Source: Paenibacillus luteus
GTDB lineage: Bacteria > Bacillota > Bacilli > Paenibacillales > Paenibacillaceae
Assembly (NCBI RefSeq): GCF_006542765.1
Contig: NZ_SKCD01000010.1
Location: forward strand, 62,001 to 126,000
Direction: 5' to 3'
Length of the DNA stretch: 64,000 nucleotides
Below, in pieces: positions 16,896 to 26,527 of this stretch. Position numbers and translations under genes: made by a program. Numbering within the stretch: position 1 is the stretch's first letter; every line of letters begins with the position of its first letter. The notes beneath the pieces were generated by a model that made no database searches, had not been told where the DNA came from, and saw only the letters and a program-made list of their open reading frames with translations.

Positions 16896-17555
16896 ATGGT
16901 CAATTGGATTTGGTTGTTTTTTATCGTGGCTAGCGTTGTAGTAGCTGCTATAACTGGAAAAATGGATGCGGTGACGCAAGCCGCCTTTGATGGTGCAAAA
17001 TCAGGCGTCACTGTAAGTTTTGGCTTAATCAGCATCATGGTCTTTTGGCTTGGGATGATGCGAATTGCGGAGGACGCAGGGTTATTGCAGAAGCTTGCCC
17101 GTATGCTTGGTCCAATCGTGCGCATGCTCTTTCCCGATGTTCCCCGCAATCATCCGGCCATTGGCTACATTATGAGCAACTTGAGCGCAAACCTGTTTGG
17201 CCTTGGGAATGCCGCAACTCCAATGGGAATAAAGGCGATGCAGGAGCTGCAAAAGCTGAATCCAGATCCAGCTACGGCAACACCGGCGATGTGTACGCTG
17301 CTGGCCCTGAATACGTCCAGCATAACAATCATACCGACTACGCTTATTGCCATTCGAATGAATTATGGTTCAGCAAACCCGGCTGAAATTATAGGCACCA
17401 CGCTTGCAGCCACGTTTATTGCTACGGGCGCAGCCATCCTTGCCGATCGATGGTATAGACGAAAATCCCCGCCTCCGAACATAACGAATTCACTTCCAAG
17501 GCAGCCTGGGATAAAGTCGGCTACTCCAGCAGCCGGAGGTGAGCCGGTTGTATAA
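16896..17555 (+). CDS. spmA: Spore maturation protein A
   Basis: A nucleoside-recognition (Gate) domain membrane protein, about 219 residues, involved in spore core dehydration. Several hydrophobic helices surround the family segment SFGLISIMVFWLGMMRIAED and the conserved GYIMSNLSANLFGLGNAATP. GGGGAGGCGGG lies 7 bases before the ATG at 16896, and the product then begins MVNWIW as in B. subtilis. A charged C-terminal tail from about 190 is longer than in B. subtilis. Stop overlaps spmB by 8 bases. Confidence 0.93.
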   Translation: MVNWIWLFFIVASVVVAAITGKMDAVTQAAFDGAKSGVTVSFGLISIMVFWLGMMRIAEDAGLLQKLARMLGPIVRMLFPDVPRNHPAIGYIMSNLSANLFGLGNAATPMGIKAMQELQKLNPDPATATPAMCTLLALNTSSITIIPTTLIAIRMNYGSANPAEIIGTTLAATFIATGAAILADRWYRRKSPPPNITNSLPRQPGIKSATPAAGGEPVV

Positions 17556-18084
17556 TCTGTTCACTAACTTGTCAGCATGGATGATTCCTGCAATTATTGT
17601 TTTTATTCCTCTTTATGCGGCATTAAGGCGAAAGGTACCCGTATATGAAACCTTTGTCGAAGGTGCCAAGGATGGTTTTGGAACGGCCATTAATATTATT
17701 CCTCATTTGGTTGGCATGATGGTGGCTATCAGTATGTTCCGCTCCTCTGGTGCACTGGAGCTTATGCTATCCGCCGTGCGTCCGCTATTTGACTGGGCAG
17801 GAATTCCTAGTGAGGTGCTGCCGCTAGGTATTTTACGCCCGTTAACAGGTGCAGGATCATTAGCTTTTACGACTGATCTGATTCAAACTTATGGGCCTGA
17901 TTCCATGATTGGAAGAATCGCTTCAACTATTCAAGGCAGTACAGATACGACTTTATATGTACTAACCGTCTATTTCGGGGCAATCGGCATTCGTAGGACT
18001 CGTTATGCTCTAAAAGTAGGCTTATTCTCTGATATGGTTGGATTTTTAGCTGCTATTTTCATTTGCTTATACATATTCGGGTAG
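17548..18084 (+). CDS. spmB: Spore maturation protein B
   Basis: Partner of SpmA in spore core dehydration; membrane protein with a Gate domain. The TTG at 17548 is 5 bases after GGAGGTGA and gives 178 residues, the same length as the B. subtilis protein. Key segments: PHLVGMMVAISMFRSSGAL, LRPLTGAGSLAF and QGSTDTTLYVLTVYFG. The GTG at 17539 is part of the ribosome site itself, so it is not the start. Confidence 0.93.
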   Translation: MYNLFTNLSAWMIPAIIVFIPLYAALRRKVPVYETFVEGAKDGFGTAINIIPHLVGMMVAISMFRSSGALELMLSAVRPLFDWAGIPSEVLPLGILRPLTGAGSLAFTTDLIQTYGPDSMIGRIASTIQGSTDTTLYVLTVYFGAIGIRRTRYALKVGLFSDMVGFLAAIFICLYIFG

Positions 18085-18138
18085 TGAAGCTTGTACTTTG
18101 TTCTTCATATCGGTATGATGGAGATTGAGGTGAAAGCA

Positions 18139-18885
18139 TTGGAACGTTTACAGAAAATATTAGCCGCAGCGGGAGTAGCCTCCCGTCGCAAATGTGAAGA
18201 AATGATTTTAGCAGGCATAGTGGAGGTTAACGGAGAGAAAGTTACGACGCTTGGAGTCAAGGCGGATCCGGCTGTAGATACCATTACCGTTAACGGAAGA
18301 GCCATTAGGAGCGAGAAGAAGCTCTATCTTATGCTTAACAAATCCAAAGGAGTCATTACTAGCGCCAAGGATCCGCAGGGTCGCAAAGTGGTCTCGGATT
18401 TTTTGCCAGGCATTAAGGAAAGAGTTTATCCGGTCGGTCGATTGGATTATGATACGGAAGGGCTTCTACTTTTAACGAATGATGGCGAATTCGCCAATTT
18501 GTTAACGCATCCAAGTCATCACGTACCGAAAACCTATCGTGCAACGGTCAAAGGGGTTCCTCACGGCACCGCGCTTGAGAAGTTGGAGAAAGGTATTAAG
18601 CTCGAGGACGGCATGACTGCTCCTGCGGTGCTTGAGTACCACGATGTGGATACCGACGGGAATGAAGCGACGATAACGATCACGATTTTTGAAGGCCGCA
18701 ATCGGCAGGTTCGGCGCATGTTTGAAGCTATTGGACATAAGGTAACTCGTCTGAAGAGAATTCGATTTGGTGAACTTGGTCTTGAGAATCTGGGCAGAGG
18801 CAAGTATCGCCATTTGACGCCGCAGGAAATCAAAGAACTGTTTGATATTGCGAATAGCAAGACACATAAAGTTCATAAAAAGTAA
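18139..18885 (+). CDS. rluB: 23S rRNA pseudouridine synthase RluB
   Basis: Converts a uridine in helix 90-93 of 23S rRNA to pseudouridine. An N-terminal S4 RNA-binding domain (RLQKILAAAGVASRRKCEEMI) is followed by the RsuA/RluB catalytic domain with the active-site Asp in GRLDYDTEGLLLLTNDG and the NRQVRRMFEAIGH motif. The TTG at 18139 is 6 bases from TGAGGTGA and gives the family start MERLQKI; 248 residues. The position between spmB and resA is as in B. subtilis. Confidence 0.93.
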   Translation: MERLQKILAAAGVASRRKCEEMILAGIVEVNGEKVTTLGVKADPAVDTITVNGRAIRSEKKLYLMLNKSKGVITSAKDPQGRKVVSDFLPGIKERVYPVGRLDYDTEGLLLLTNDGEFANLLTHPSHHVPKTYRATVKGVPHGTALEKLEKGIKLEDGMTAPAVLEYHDVDTDGNEATITITIFEGRNRQVRRMFEAIGHKVTRLKRIRFGELGLENLGRGKYRHLTPQEIKELFDIANSKTHKVHKK

Positions 18886-18917
18886 TCGACGGCGGCAGTA
18901 ATTGCCGTCGACTTTTC
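18886..18917 (+). terminator. Terminator-like hairpin between rluB and resA
   Basis: TCGACGGC and GCCGTCGA form an eight-base stem directly after the rluB stop, followed by the short tract CTTTTC. The weak T-run suggests partial termination. Confidence 0.65.
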
Positions 18918-18973
18918 GTTATAATGATAGTATTCGAGAGCTGTGCAGAGAGAAGCTGGTGGTGAATTTAATT

Positions 18974-19504
18974 ATGGGAAAATCACGCAAGACGGTACAG
19001 ATCTGTATCTTGATTGCCGTCTTGATCATAGGTGGATACGCAATCGGGTCTACCTTGTTTGCTGCTGATGACAAAGGTCCTCTCAAGGATGGCAGCATCC
19101 CTCCTGAATTCGAGCTTGTTGATTTGGAAGGGAATAAACAGAAGCTGTCTGACTATGAAGGCAAGGCTGTCGTCGTCAACTTTTGGGGCACTTTCTGTCC
19201 GCCATGTGTGAAGGAGATGCCGGAGTTCGAAAGGCAATATGCAAAATGGAAGGATCAAGGTCTCGTTATTCTCGCTATTAATTTAAGTGAGGATACGTTA
19301 ACCGTGAACAACTTCGTTCGCCGCTTTGATTTGAATTATCCAATTTTGCGCGATGTTAATCGTAAAACGGAACGCAGTTATGGGCTGAAATCATACCCTA
19401 CTACTTTTTTCATTAAGCCGGATGGCTCAATTATGGAAATTAAAGTAGGCGGCATGACGGAAGTGGATATTGATGAACGGATTGAACGGCTTCTTCAGCT
19501 GTAG
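18974..19504 (+). CDS. resA: Thiol-disulfide oxidoreductase ResA
   Basis: A membrane-anchored thioredoxin-fold protein that reduces the haem-binding cysteines of apocytochrome c on the outer face of the membrane. One N-terminal helix (about residues 9-27) is followed by the TlpA-like domain with the active pair C75-P-P-C78 in FWGTFCPPCVKE and the cis-proline segment SYPTTFFI. Total 176 residues. The ATG at 18974 follows GGTGGTGA; the longer open frame has no signal-like start. First gene of resABCDE. Confidence 0.94.
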   Translation: MGKSRKTVQICILIAVLIIGGYAIGSTLFAADDKGPLKDGSIPPEFELVDLEGNKQKLSDYEGKAVVVNFWGTFCPPCVKEMPEFERQYAKWKDQGLVILAINLSEDTLTVNNFVRRFDLNYPILRDVNRKTERSYGLKSYPTTFFIKPDGSIMEIKVGGMTEVDIDERIERLLQL

Positions 19505-19515
19505 GAGGTTTTACT

Positions 19516-21180
19516 GTGTTAGTGGTTGAAAACACAAAATGCGAGTGCGGCCATCAAAATGCGGTCGGCACCGTGCTTTGCGAGAGCTGCGGCAAGCCGC
19601 TCGAAAACAATGATATTTCGGATCTCCCTCTTGAAATGCGTTACGACGGGGTAGCCCGCCGGTCGCAAAAGAGCAATCCGAGCTATATTGATAAGATTTG
19701 GAATTTCTTCTCATCCGTTAAGATCGCTATTTATTTGATCGTGATCACGTTTCTTACGGCTATGCTGGGGACGATTTACCCGCAGGAGAACACCTTTATA
19801 AACAATTTCGACCCATCGGTTTATTACGAAGAGACTTACGGGTTGCCAGGCAAGCTTTATTATTTGTTTGGTTTGTCGCATACATATGAATCCTGGTGGT
19901 TCATTGGCTTGCTTGTCATGATTGGTACTTCGCTTGTTATTTGCAGCTTGGACCGAGTATTGCCTTTGTACCGGGCGCTTAGCAAGCAGCAAATTCGCAA
20001 ACATTTGCAGTTTATACACCGTCAGAAAACGGTGTACAAGCAGACGATCGACGGGGATGAAGAGAAATGGGTGGAGCAGCTCGGGGCTCAGTTGAAGAAA
20101 AAAGGCTATCGGATTCATCGGGACGGTACAGCGCTGCTTGCCGAGAAAAACCGTTTCAGCCGCTGGGGACCTTATATCAATCACATTGGTCTCATTTTGT
20201 TTCTGCTGGCTATTCTGGCAAGAAGCATTCCAAGCTGGCAAATGGACAGCTACATAACGATTCCTGACGGCGACACCGTGCAAATCGCCAATACGAATTA
20301 TTTTGTGAAAAACGAAAAATTCACCGTGGAGTTTTATACGGATGATGAGCTGCCAGACAAGCTGAAAGGAACGGCACGAGCCAAGTTGTTCGAGACAAAG
20401 GCGGTGCTGTATGAATGCGAGAGCAACTGCAATGATCAATCACAGCAGCCAGTGCTCAAAGAAGTGATGAAGCATAATATCATCGTTAATGAACCATTGA
20501 AGTATAAAGGATTGAAGCTTTACCAATTTGACTTTGATACGACGCCGCGATTAAATGCGGTTCATCCGATTCTTATCGATAAGCAAACGGGTGAGAAATA
20601 CGGACCGTTTGATTTACCGATGAAGGATTCGGCGCTTCAGCATAAGCTTGGGCCGTATACGCTAGACCTTTACGCGAATTACATGGAATTCGCCATTGGA
20701 GACAACGGCGAGCCAACTACTTTGTCACGTGATCCGAATGCACCTGCATTTGTTTTCACCGTAAAAGGTCCTGGTTTAGATCCAGATGGCGAGCCTTACA
20801 TGTATTTCCCGATGCAAAAGGATAAGGTGAAATTCTCACAAGATGCGATTAACCATGCGATAGCGGACAAAATCGAAATTCGTGTTGATGGGATGGAAAA
20901 CGTGGATTTTTCAGAAGCTTCAACCTATTTAAATGTTCGGATGGATAAAGCGCTGCCTTATGTCTGGATCGGTGCATTTTTCTCCATGATCGGCCTATTA
21001 ATGGGTTCCTATTGGCAGCATCGCCGCATATGGCTGCGGGTTGACGATGGACAACTTTCATTAGGCGCACATACAAATAAAAACTGGTACGGTATGCGCT
21101 CAGATGTTGCGGGAGCGCTTCAAAAAATAGGGATAACCGTAGATCCGAAGTCGCTTGATAACGGAGGGAACAACGCGTGA
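19516..21180 (+). CDS. resB: Cytochrome c biogenesis protein ResB
   Basis: Part of the ResBC (CcsBA, system II) haem-handling complex that moves haem out and attaches it to apocytochrome c. The 554-residue protein has several membrane helices (about 68-90, 125-150, 225-245 and one near the C-terminus) and a large extracellular domain. Unusually, the first 30 residues carry a double-cysteine zinc-ribbon pattern (CxCG, 14 residues, CxxCG). The GTG at 19516 is 7 bases after TAGGAGG. Overlaps resC by 4 bases. Confidence 0.93.
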   Translation: MLVVENTKCECGHQNAVGTVLCESCGKPLENNDISDLPLEMRYDGVARRSQKSNPSYIDKIWNFFSSVKIAIYLIVITFLTAMLGTIYPQENTFINNFDPSVYYEETYGLPGKLYYLFGLSHTYESWWFIGLLVMIGTSLVICSLDRVLPLYRALSKQQIRKHLQFIHRQKTVYKQTIDGDEEKWVEQLGAQLKKKGYRIHRDGTALLAEKNRFSRWGPYINHIGLILFLLAILARSIPSWQMDSYITIPDGDTVQIANTNYFVKNEKFTVEFYTDDELPDKLKGTARAKLFETKAVLYECESNCNDQSQQPVLKEVMKHNIIVNEPLKYKGLKLYQFDFDTTPRLNAVHPILIDKQTGEKYGPFDLPMKDSALQHKLGPYTLDLYANYMEFAIGDNGEPTTLSRDPNAPAFVFTVKGPGLDPDGEPYMYFPMQKDKVKFSQDAINHAIADKIEIRVDGMENVDFSEASTYLNVRMDKALPYVWIGAFFSMIGLLMGSYWQHRRIWLRVDDGQLSLGAHTNKNWYGMRSDVAGALQKIGITVDPKSLDNGGNNA

Positions 21181-22436
21181 GTTTAGTTGATTTTAGCAGC
21201 GACGCTTTTATAGTCGCATTTTTTCTTTATTGTTTTGCCTTTATGTTTTATGTGATTGCGATTGCAGGTAAGAAATGGAGCAACCGTGATCCCATTCAAC
21301 ATGAGAAACGCTGGGGAAGGATCGCCTTCATTACTTCCAGCTTGGGGCTTGCGTCCCATTTGACCTTCTTCTTTACACGCTGGGCCGGAAGCGGACAAAT
21401 TCCTACCAGCAACATGTATGAGTTTATGACTTTCCTTGGCATGTCGATTATGATTGCTTTTACGATTGTATATGCCATTTACAGAAAACCATTGCTTGGT
21501 ATGTTCTCATTGCCGCTTACCGTTATTATCGTTGCTTATGCCTCTGTGTTTCCGCAAGAGGTGCAGCCATTAATACCGGCTCTCAATAACTACTGGCTGA
21601 AGGTGCATGTGACAACAGCAGCACTAGGTGAAGCTTTCTTCGCTGTTGGTTTTGCGGCAGGCTTAATGTATTTGCTGCGGGTCGTCGATTTCAAAGGGAA
21701 AACAAAAGAAGCGAAGAGATCGCAGTTTTGGGTCGAATTCTCTTTATATTCGATCATCTTGATTGTAGGTTTTATCGTAGCCGTATTTGCATTCCGCGGT
21801 ATGGGATACGAGGCCGAATTCATTCAGCAAAAATCAGTCATTGATTCAAAGGGAATCGAAACGACGACAGAGGAGACGGTGTATTATACGCTGCCTGCTA
21901 TCGTTAAGCCTTACAACAGCGATACCGTTAAGTTCGATTCCTTCCTGGGAATGAGTGAGCCGATCTTTGAAGCTCCTTACTGGATGAACGGTGCAAATTC
22001 CGGACGCAAGCTGAATACGGTAGTTTGGTCAATTATTGCAGGAAGCCTGCTCTATGGATTGCTTCGCCTTGTGTTCCGTAAGCCGCTGGGTGCTGTCATC
22101 CATCCGGTTATGGAAGGCGTTGACGCAGAAGATTTGGATGAAATCAGCTATCGCGCGATAGCCATTGGATTCCCGATCTTTACGCTCGGTGCATTAATCT
22201 TTGCTATGATCTGGGCAAATATCGCTTGGGGCCGTTTCTGGGGCTGGGATCCGAAAGAAGTATGGGCGCTTATCACTTGGCTGTATTACAGTGCCTATCT
22301 GCATTTCCGCTTATCGCGCGGCTGGCAAGGGCATCGCTCGGCTTGGCTAGCAGTCATTGGTTTTGTCGTTGTATTGTTTACACTGGTAGGGGTTAACCTT
22401 GTTATTGCGGGCTTACATTCCTACTCAGGTGTTTAG
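21177..22436 (+). CDS. resC: Cytochrome c biogenesis protein ResC
   Basis: CcsA-family haem exporter/lyase partner of ResB, 419 residues with about eight membrane helices. The tryptophan-rich haem-handling motif WGRFWGWDPKEVWALITW lies near residue 350, followed by a conserved HLRL-like segment (YLHFRLSRGW). The GTG start is coupled to the resB stop (GTGA), with GGAGGG upstream. The insert between helices (about 215-270) is variable in the family. Confidence 0.95.
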   Translation: MSLVDFSSDAFIVAFFLYCFAFMFYVIAIAGKKWSNRDPIQHEKRWGRIAFITSSLGLASHLTFFFTRWAGSGQIPTSNMYEFMTFLGMSIMIAFTIVYAIYRKPLLGMFSLPLTVIIVAYASVFPQEVQPLIPALNNYWLKVHVTTAALGEAFFAVGFAAGLMYLLRVVDFKGKTKEAKRSQFWVEFSLYSIILIVGFIVAVFAFRGMGYEAEFIQQKSVIDSKGIETTTEETVYYTLPAIVKPYNSDTVKFDSFLGMSEPIFEAPYWMNGANSGRKLNTVVWSIIAGSLLYGLLRLVFRKPLGAVIHPVMEGVDAEDLDEISYRAIAIGFPIFTLGALIFAMIWANIAWGRFWGWDPKEVWALITWLYYSAYLHFRLSRGWQGHRSAWLAVIGFVVVLFTLVGVNLVIAGLHSYSGV

Positions 22437-22463
22437 TCTATGATTCGAGAGGAGTAATACGCT

Positions 22464-23180
22464 ATGTCTGATTATTCAAGTCGAATTTTGGTTGTAGATG
22501 ATGAAGAACGGATTCGTCGTCTGCTCAAAATGTATTTAGAGAAGGAAGGCTACACGATCGACGAAGCCGAGGATGGTGAGACGGCGCTAAGATTGGCGTC
22601 TAACACGGATTACGCACTCATCTTGCTGGATGTGATGCTTCCTGGTATTGATGGTGTTGAGGTATGCTCACGCTTGCGTCAGGTCAAGGCTACTCCCGTC
22701 ATTATGCTTACGGCAAAAGGCGAGGAGATGAACCGAGTACAAGGCTTTGAGGTTGGCGCCGATGATTACGTCGTTAAGCCTTTCAGCCCGCGCGAGGTCA
22801 TCTATCGCGTGAAAGCCATATTGCGCCGGTCTTCGGCGACTGCGTTCCTGACGAAGGAAATCAATTCGAGCAATAACATCGTATTCCCTCACCTGGTGAT
22901 TGAGCATGACGCGCATCGTGTAACCGCGGGAGGACAGGAAGTTAGCTTAACTCCTAAGGAGTATGAGCTGCTTCATTATTTGGCTGTGTCGCCGGATAAG
23001 GTGTTTTCCCGTGAGGAACTGTTGAAGGACGTTTGGAACTATGAGTTTTTTGGCGATTTAAGAACGGTAGATACCCATGTGAAACGGCTTCGTGAGAAGC
23101 TGAACAAAGTATCTCCGGATGCAGCGTCGATGATTACTACCGTGTGGGGCGTAGGCTATAAGCTTGAGGTGCCTAAGTAA
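22464..23180 (+). CDS. resD: Response regulator ResD
   Basis: OmpR-type transcription factor, 238 residues. The receiver domain has acidic pocket residues DDE near 12-14, the phospho-acceptor Asp56 in LLDVMLPG and Lys in KPFSPREV; the C-terminal winged helix ends with the DTHVKRLREKL recognition helix. In B. subtilis ResD activates genes for respiration and low-oxygen growth, including resABC. It is 27 bases downstream of resC and joined to resE. Confidence 0.94.
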   Translation: MSDYSSRILVVDDEERIRRLLKMYLEKEGYTIDEAEDGETALRLASNTDYALILLDVMLPGIDGVEVCSRLRQVKATPVIMLTAKGEEMNRVQGFEVGADDYVVKPFSPREVIYRVKAILRRSSATAFLTKEINSSNNIVFPHLVIEHDAHRVTAGGQEVSLTPKEYELLHYLAVSPDKVFSREELLKDVWNYEFFGDLRTVDTHVKRLREKLNKVSPDAASMITTVWGVGYKLEVPK

Positions 23181-24665
23181 ATGGGCATGTGGCAGCGTTT
23201 GGCCGGAAAGCTGTGGCGCAGCGTAGTTGGGAAGCTTTGGGCGACCATTATGCTGCTCGTGGCTGTCGTATTGCTTATTGTGGGGGTATTTCTTCTTCAA
23301 TATGTGGATATCTGGTTCGACGATAATTCGCATGACAGCTCGCATCAGGTAAAAGTTTTGTTTGTATTTACGGCGATTATCGGATTTCTCTTGTCCACCT
23401 TTTTTGCATTTTTCCTTTCAAAAAAAATTCAGCAACCGCTGCTCCAGCTCAAGGATGCGGCTGTCTCCATCTCTCAAGGGAATTACAGTACGCGAGTCAA
23501 TATCCGCTCCAGTGATGAGATTGGTGAGCTGGCGGACACGTTTAACCATATGACGGAGCAGTTGGATAAGCTTATTCATGATTTGAACCATGAGAAAAAC
23601 CATTTGGCTAGCATTTTGCGAAGCATGGGTGACTCTGTCATTACGTTTGATGCAGACGGTAAAGTTATTCTTACAAACCCAAGCGGACATTTGCTGATTA
23701 GTCAATGGTCCGGCGTGGAGCTTGCGTGGCAGGAAGATATGTCGGATACGTTAACCTCGAAGTCAGAGGTTCCTTTACCACTTCGGGAATTGTTTCAAAG
23801 CGTCATGGAAGAAGGACGGGATGCGACGGATAAGCTTCATGTCCTGAGCAGTGTCTGGTCTGTGGTAATGGCCCCTTTGCAGTCCAAAGGGGTAGTACGC
23901 GGAGCCGTGGCTGTTATTCGGAACGTGACCGAGGAGCACAAGCTGGAGAAGTTAAGGAAAGACTTTGTAGCTAACATTTCACATGAAATCAGAACACCAC
24001 TTTCCATGCTGCAAGGCTACAGCGAGGCACTTCTAGATGATATTGTTGTATCAGAGGAAGACCGCAAGGAGCTTGTACAGGTCATCTATGATGAATCACT
24101 TCGTATGGGCAGACTCGTGAACGATTTTCTTGATATAGCTAGAATGGAAGCTGGCCATGTAGATATGAACTTCCAAGAGGTCGATTTAAGGCATGTAGTG
24201 AAGCGCGTTCACCGCAAGTTTCAAGTATACGCAAAAGAGCGCGAAGTGAAGCTGCTTGCCGAGCTGCCGCGAGACCCTTTGTTTGTGATGGAAGCAGATG
24301 AGGATCGTTTGGAGCAGGTGCTGACTAACCTGCTCGACAATGCGCTTAGACATACCCCTTCTGGTAAGTCGATTACGATTGGCGGTAAACAAGAGATGGT
24401 TAATGGCAGCCAGTATGTTCAGCTGAGCGTTAGAGACGAAGGACAAGGCATTCCTTCTGAGGATGTGCCTTATATATTTGAACGCTTCTACAAGGCGGAT
24501 AAAGCGCGTAAACGCGGTTCGTCAAGTGGGACAGGGCTTGGACTTGCAATCGTCAAAAACCTGATTGATTTGCATCAGGGGCGAATTGTTGTCGAGAGCA
24601 GTGCGGGTGCAGGCACCTCGTTTACGCTGCTTATTCCTGTCGAAGCCCATCAATCGTTGTCATAG
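23181..24665 (+). CDS. resE: Sensor histidine kinase ResE
   Basis: A 494-residue membrane kinase paired with ResD. Two membrane helices (about 20-42 and 57-80) enclose a very short extracellular loop of about 15 residues. A HAMP domain (82-134), a PAS domain (about 140-250), the dimerisation/phospho-acceptor box with His268 (ANISHEIRTPL), and a catalytic domain with N, G1 (DEGQGIP), F and G2 (GTGLGLAIV) boxes follow. The small loop suggests sensing by PAS or the membrane rather than by an outside ligand. ATG directly follows the resD stop. Confidence 0.94.
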   Translation: MGMWQRLAGKLWRSVVGKLWATIMLLVAVVLLIVGVFLLQYVDIWFDDNSHDSSHQVKVLFVFTAIIGFLLSTFFAFFLSKKIQQPLLQLKDAAVSISQGNYSTRVNIRSSDEIGELADTFNHMTEQLDKLIHDLNHEKNHLASILRSMGDSVITFDADGKVILTNPSGHLLISQWSGVELAWQEDMSDTLTSKSEVPLPLRELFQSVMEEGRDATDKLHVLSSVWSVVMAPLQSKGVVRGAVAVIRNVTEEHKLEKLRKDFVANISHEIRTPLSMLQGYSEALLDDIVVSEEDRKELVQVIYDESLRMGRLVNDFLDIARMEAGHVDMNFQEVDLRHVVKRVHRKFQVYAKEREVKLLAELPRDPLFVMEADEDRLEQVLTNLLDNALRHTPSGKSITIGGKQEMVNGSQYVQLSVRDEGQGIPSEDVPYIFERFYKADKARKRGSSSGTGLGLAIVKNLIDLHQGRIVVESSAGAGTSFTLLIPVEAHQSLS

Positions 24666-24689
24666 CGTTCCTTCGGGAACGCTTTTTTT
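24664..24689 (+). terminator. Terminator of the res operon
   Basis: AGCGTTCC / GGGAACGCT with a T-rich tail of seven; begins within the resE stop codon. Confidence 0.92.
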
Positions 24690-24724
24690 GTAGAATGCAG
24701 CAGATAATTCTTGTTGCTCGTGAA

Positions 24725-24764
24725 ACAAAAAAAGAGCCAACCGGATCACGCCGGTTGGCTCTTG
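24725..24764 (-). terminator. Terminator of serA
   Basis: Read on the minus strand, AAGAGCCAACCGG and CCGGTTGGCTCTT pair and are followed by seven T. It lies just after the serA stop and faces the res terminator. Confidence 0.92.
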
Positions 24765-24777
24765 CATTATCTATTGA

Positions 24778-26370
24778 TTAGAATAAAGTGATTTCCTTAG
24801 CTGTGTTCAGCTCTGGCATACCTGTAAGCTGCTCAAGTACGTCTTTAGGAGTAGCCTTATCGACTCTAAGCACCATAATGGCTGAACCGCCAACAAGTTG
24901 ACGCCCTACTTGCATCGTGGCGATGTTCACGTCATTATTTCCTAGAAGCGTACCTACACGGCCGATAATACCAGGCTTATCATTATGCGAGATAAGAATA
25001 AGATTGCCCTCTGGCGTAACATCAACAGGGAACTTATCGATTTGTACGATACGAGGTCCGTAACCTGTCAGCAATGTGCCGGATACGACACGCTCTTCCT
25101 TCTTCGTACGAAGGGATACGGTGACGAGATTCGTGAAGTCCTTGGATGCGTGCGATTTTTGGACGACAATGTTCACGTCGCGTACCTTAGCCAGATGAAG
25201 CGAATTTACAACGTTTACTTGCTCGGAACCAAGGTGGTGCGCAAGTACACCGCGTACAATATGGCGGGTTAGCGGCTGAGTATCAACCTCTGCAAGCTCT
25301 CCGGAGTAGCCAACGACGATTTCTGTCACTGCGCCTTCTGTCGATTGAGCAATGAAGCTGCCAAGTTTCTCGCCAAGCGTAAAGTATGGCTGAAGGATGC
25401 TTTGCAGATTCGCAGGAATCGGAGGCATGTTAACCGCATTGATAAACGGCTCGTTGCGAAGAATGTGAAGCACTTGTTCCGATACGTCGATCGCTACGTT
25501 TTCTTGTGCTTCTACCGTCGATGCGCCAAGATGCGGCGTAACGATGATTTTTGGATGAGTAAGGAATGGGTGATCCTCAGCTGGAGGCTCCACTTCAAAT
25601 ACGTCAAATGCAGCACCGGCTACGATACCTTCATTAACGGCATCGACCAATGCAATCTCATCTATGATTCCGCCGCGTGCGCAGTTGATGATACGCATGC
25701 CAGGCTTCATAACTTCGAATTGCGCTTTGCCGATCATATGACGAGTTTCTGGTGTTAACGGTGTATGTACCGTCATGAAGTCCGCATTACGGACAATGTC
25801 GTCAACGCTAGCCAGCTTAACGCCAATTTTCTCAGCTCTTTCTTCTGTCATAAACGGATCGTAACCCATAATATCCATTCCGAAGGCTTTAGCGCGTTTA
25901 GCAACCTCGCTGCCGATACGGCCCATTCCAAGCACGCCTAGCGTTTTGCCGCGAAGCTCGACACCGAGGAAGGATTTACGGTCCCAAGTACCATTAACAG
26001 TTTTCATATAGGCTTGCGGGATGTGCCGAGCAACGGCCATCATCATCGCAAACGTGTGCTCACAAGTCGTAATCGTATTGCCGTCTGGTGCGTTGATTAC
26101 AATAATACCACGCTGTGTAGCTGCTTCGAGGTCGATGTTATCGACGCCTACGCCGGCGCGGCCAACCACTTTAAGCTGTTTTCCAGCTTCCATAATCTTT
26201 GGAGTTACGCGCGTCTGGCTGCGAACAAGCAACGCATCGTATTCGCCAATAATGGCTACCAATTCGTCTTCGCTTAATCCAGGTTTTTTGTCGACTGCGA
26301 CATCTGACGCCTCAACAAGCTGCTGAATGCCCAAATCGCTGATTGGATCGGAAACTAACACTTTAAACAT
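24778..26370 (-). CDS. serA: D-3-phosphoglycerate dehydrogenase
   Basis: First enzyme of serine synthesis, oxidising 3-phosphoglycerate with NAD. The 530-residue long form has the D-2-hydroxyacid dehydrogenase core with the NAD fold ([17 protein letters not shown], about 145-160), catalytic Arg in [10 protein letters not shown], Glu and the His of PHLGAST, then the intervening ASB domain and a C-terminal ACT domain (about 455-530, [16 protein letters not shown]), the usual serine feedback site. TAGGAGG lies 10 bases before the ATG. It is alone on the minus strand with a structured leader. Confidence 0.95.
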   Translation of the reverse strand: MFKVLVSDPISDLGIQQLVEASDVAVDKKPGLSEDELVAIIGEYDALLVRSQTRVTPKIMEAGKQLKVVGRAGVGVDNIDLEAATQRGIIVINAPDGNTITTCEHTFAMMMAVARHIPQAYMKTVNGTWDRKSFLGVELRGKTLGVLGMGRIGSEVAKRAKAFGMDIMGYDPFMTEERAEKIGVKLASVDDIVRNADFMTVHTPLTPETRHMIGKAQFEVMKPGMRIINCARGGIIDEIALVDAVNEGIVAGAAFDVFEVEPPAEDHPFLTHPKIIVTPHLGASTVEAQENVAIDVSEQVLHILRNEPFINAVNMPPIPANLQSILQPYFTLGEKLGSFIAQSTEGAVTEIVVGYSGELAEVDTQPLTRHIVRGVLAHHLGSEQVNVVNSLHLAKVRDVNIVVQKSHASKDFTNLVTVSLRTKKEERVVSGTLLTGYGPRIVQIDKFPVDVTPEGNLILISHNDKPGIIGRVGTLLGNNDVNIATMQVGRQLVGGSAIMVLRVDKATPKDVLEQLTGMPELNTAKEITLF

Positions 26371-26384
26371 GTGAAGTATGCCTC

Positions 26385-26480
26385 CTAAAATGGGGCGAAG
26401 CTTATAGGCTTCGCTGAATATGAACAGAAAAACCCTCGACCCGGCACCGTTGTGCAGCAGCGGGACGAGAGTTTGATCAT
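26385..26480 (-). CDS. Possible 31-residue leader peptide of serA
   Basis: An ATG about 11 bases after the predicted serA transcription start opens a 31-codon frame whose TAG stop is the first three bases of the serA TAGGAGG site. It encodes two adjacent Ser (5-6), two adjacent Cys (8-9), and further Ser and Cys (five Ser and three Cys in all). The frame runs straight through the terminator-like hairpin of the leader. No good ribosome site precedes it, so translation is unproven; the arrangement resembles a ribosome-mediated attenuator. Confidence 0.35.
   Translation of the reverse strand: MIKLSSRCCTTVPGRGFFCSYSAKPISFAPF
26427..26471 (-). terminator. Attenuator-like hairpin in the serA leader
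   Basis: On the minus strand CTCTCGTCCCG pairs with CGGGTCGAGGG (one mismatch, one G-T), extended by GCAC/GTGC around an AACG loop after a five-base bulge. Five T follow. It lies between promoter and gene, so it would stop transcription before serA unless relieved. Confidence 0.6.
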
Positions 26481-26497
26481 CGATCGTAGACTTTTCT

Positions 26498-26527
26498 ATT
26501 TTAATGCAAGGTGGCGGACAAAAGCAA
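26498..26527 (-). promoter_or_regulatory. Sigma-A promoter of serA
   Basis: Minus strand TTGCTT (26527-26522), 18 bases, TAAAAT (26503-26498). Confidence 0.5.

Noticed and set aside
26433..26490. T-box leader for serA
   Set aside because: The CTCGTCCC arm resembles T-box terminators, but the leader is far too short for a specifier loop and the AGGGTGG-type T-box sequence is absent.
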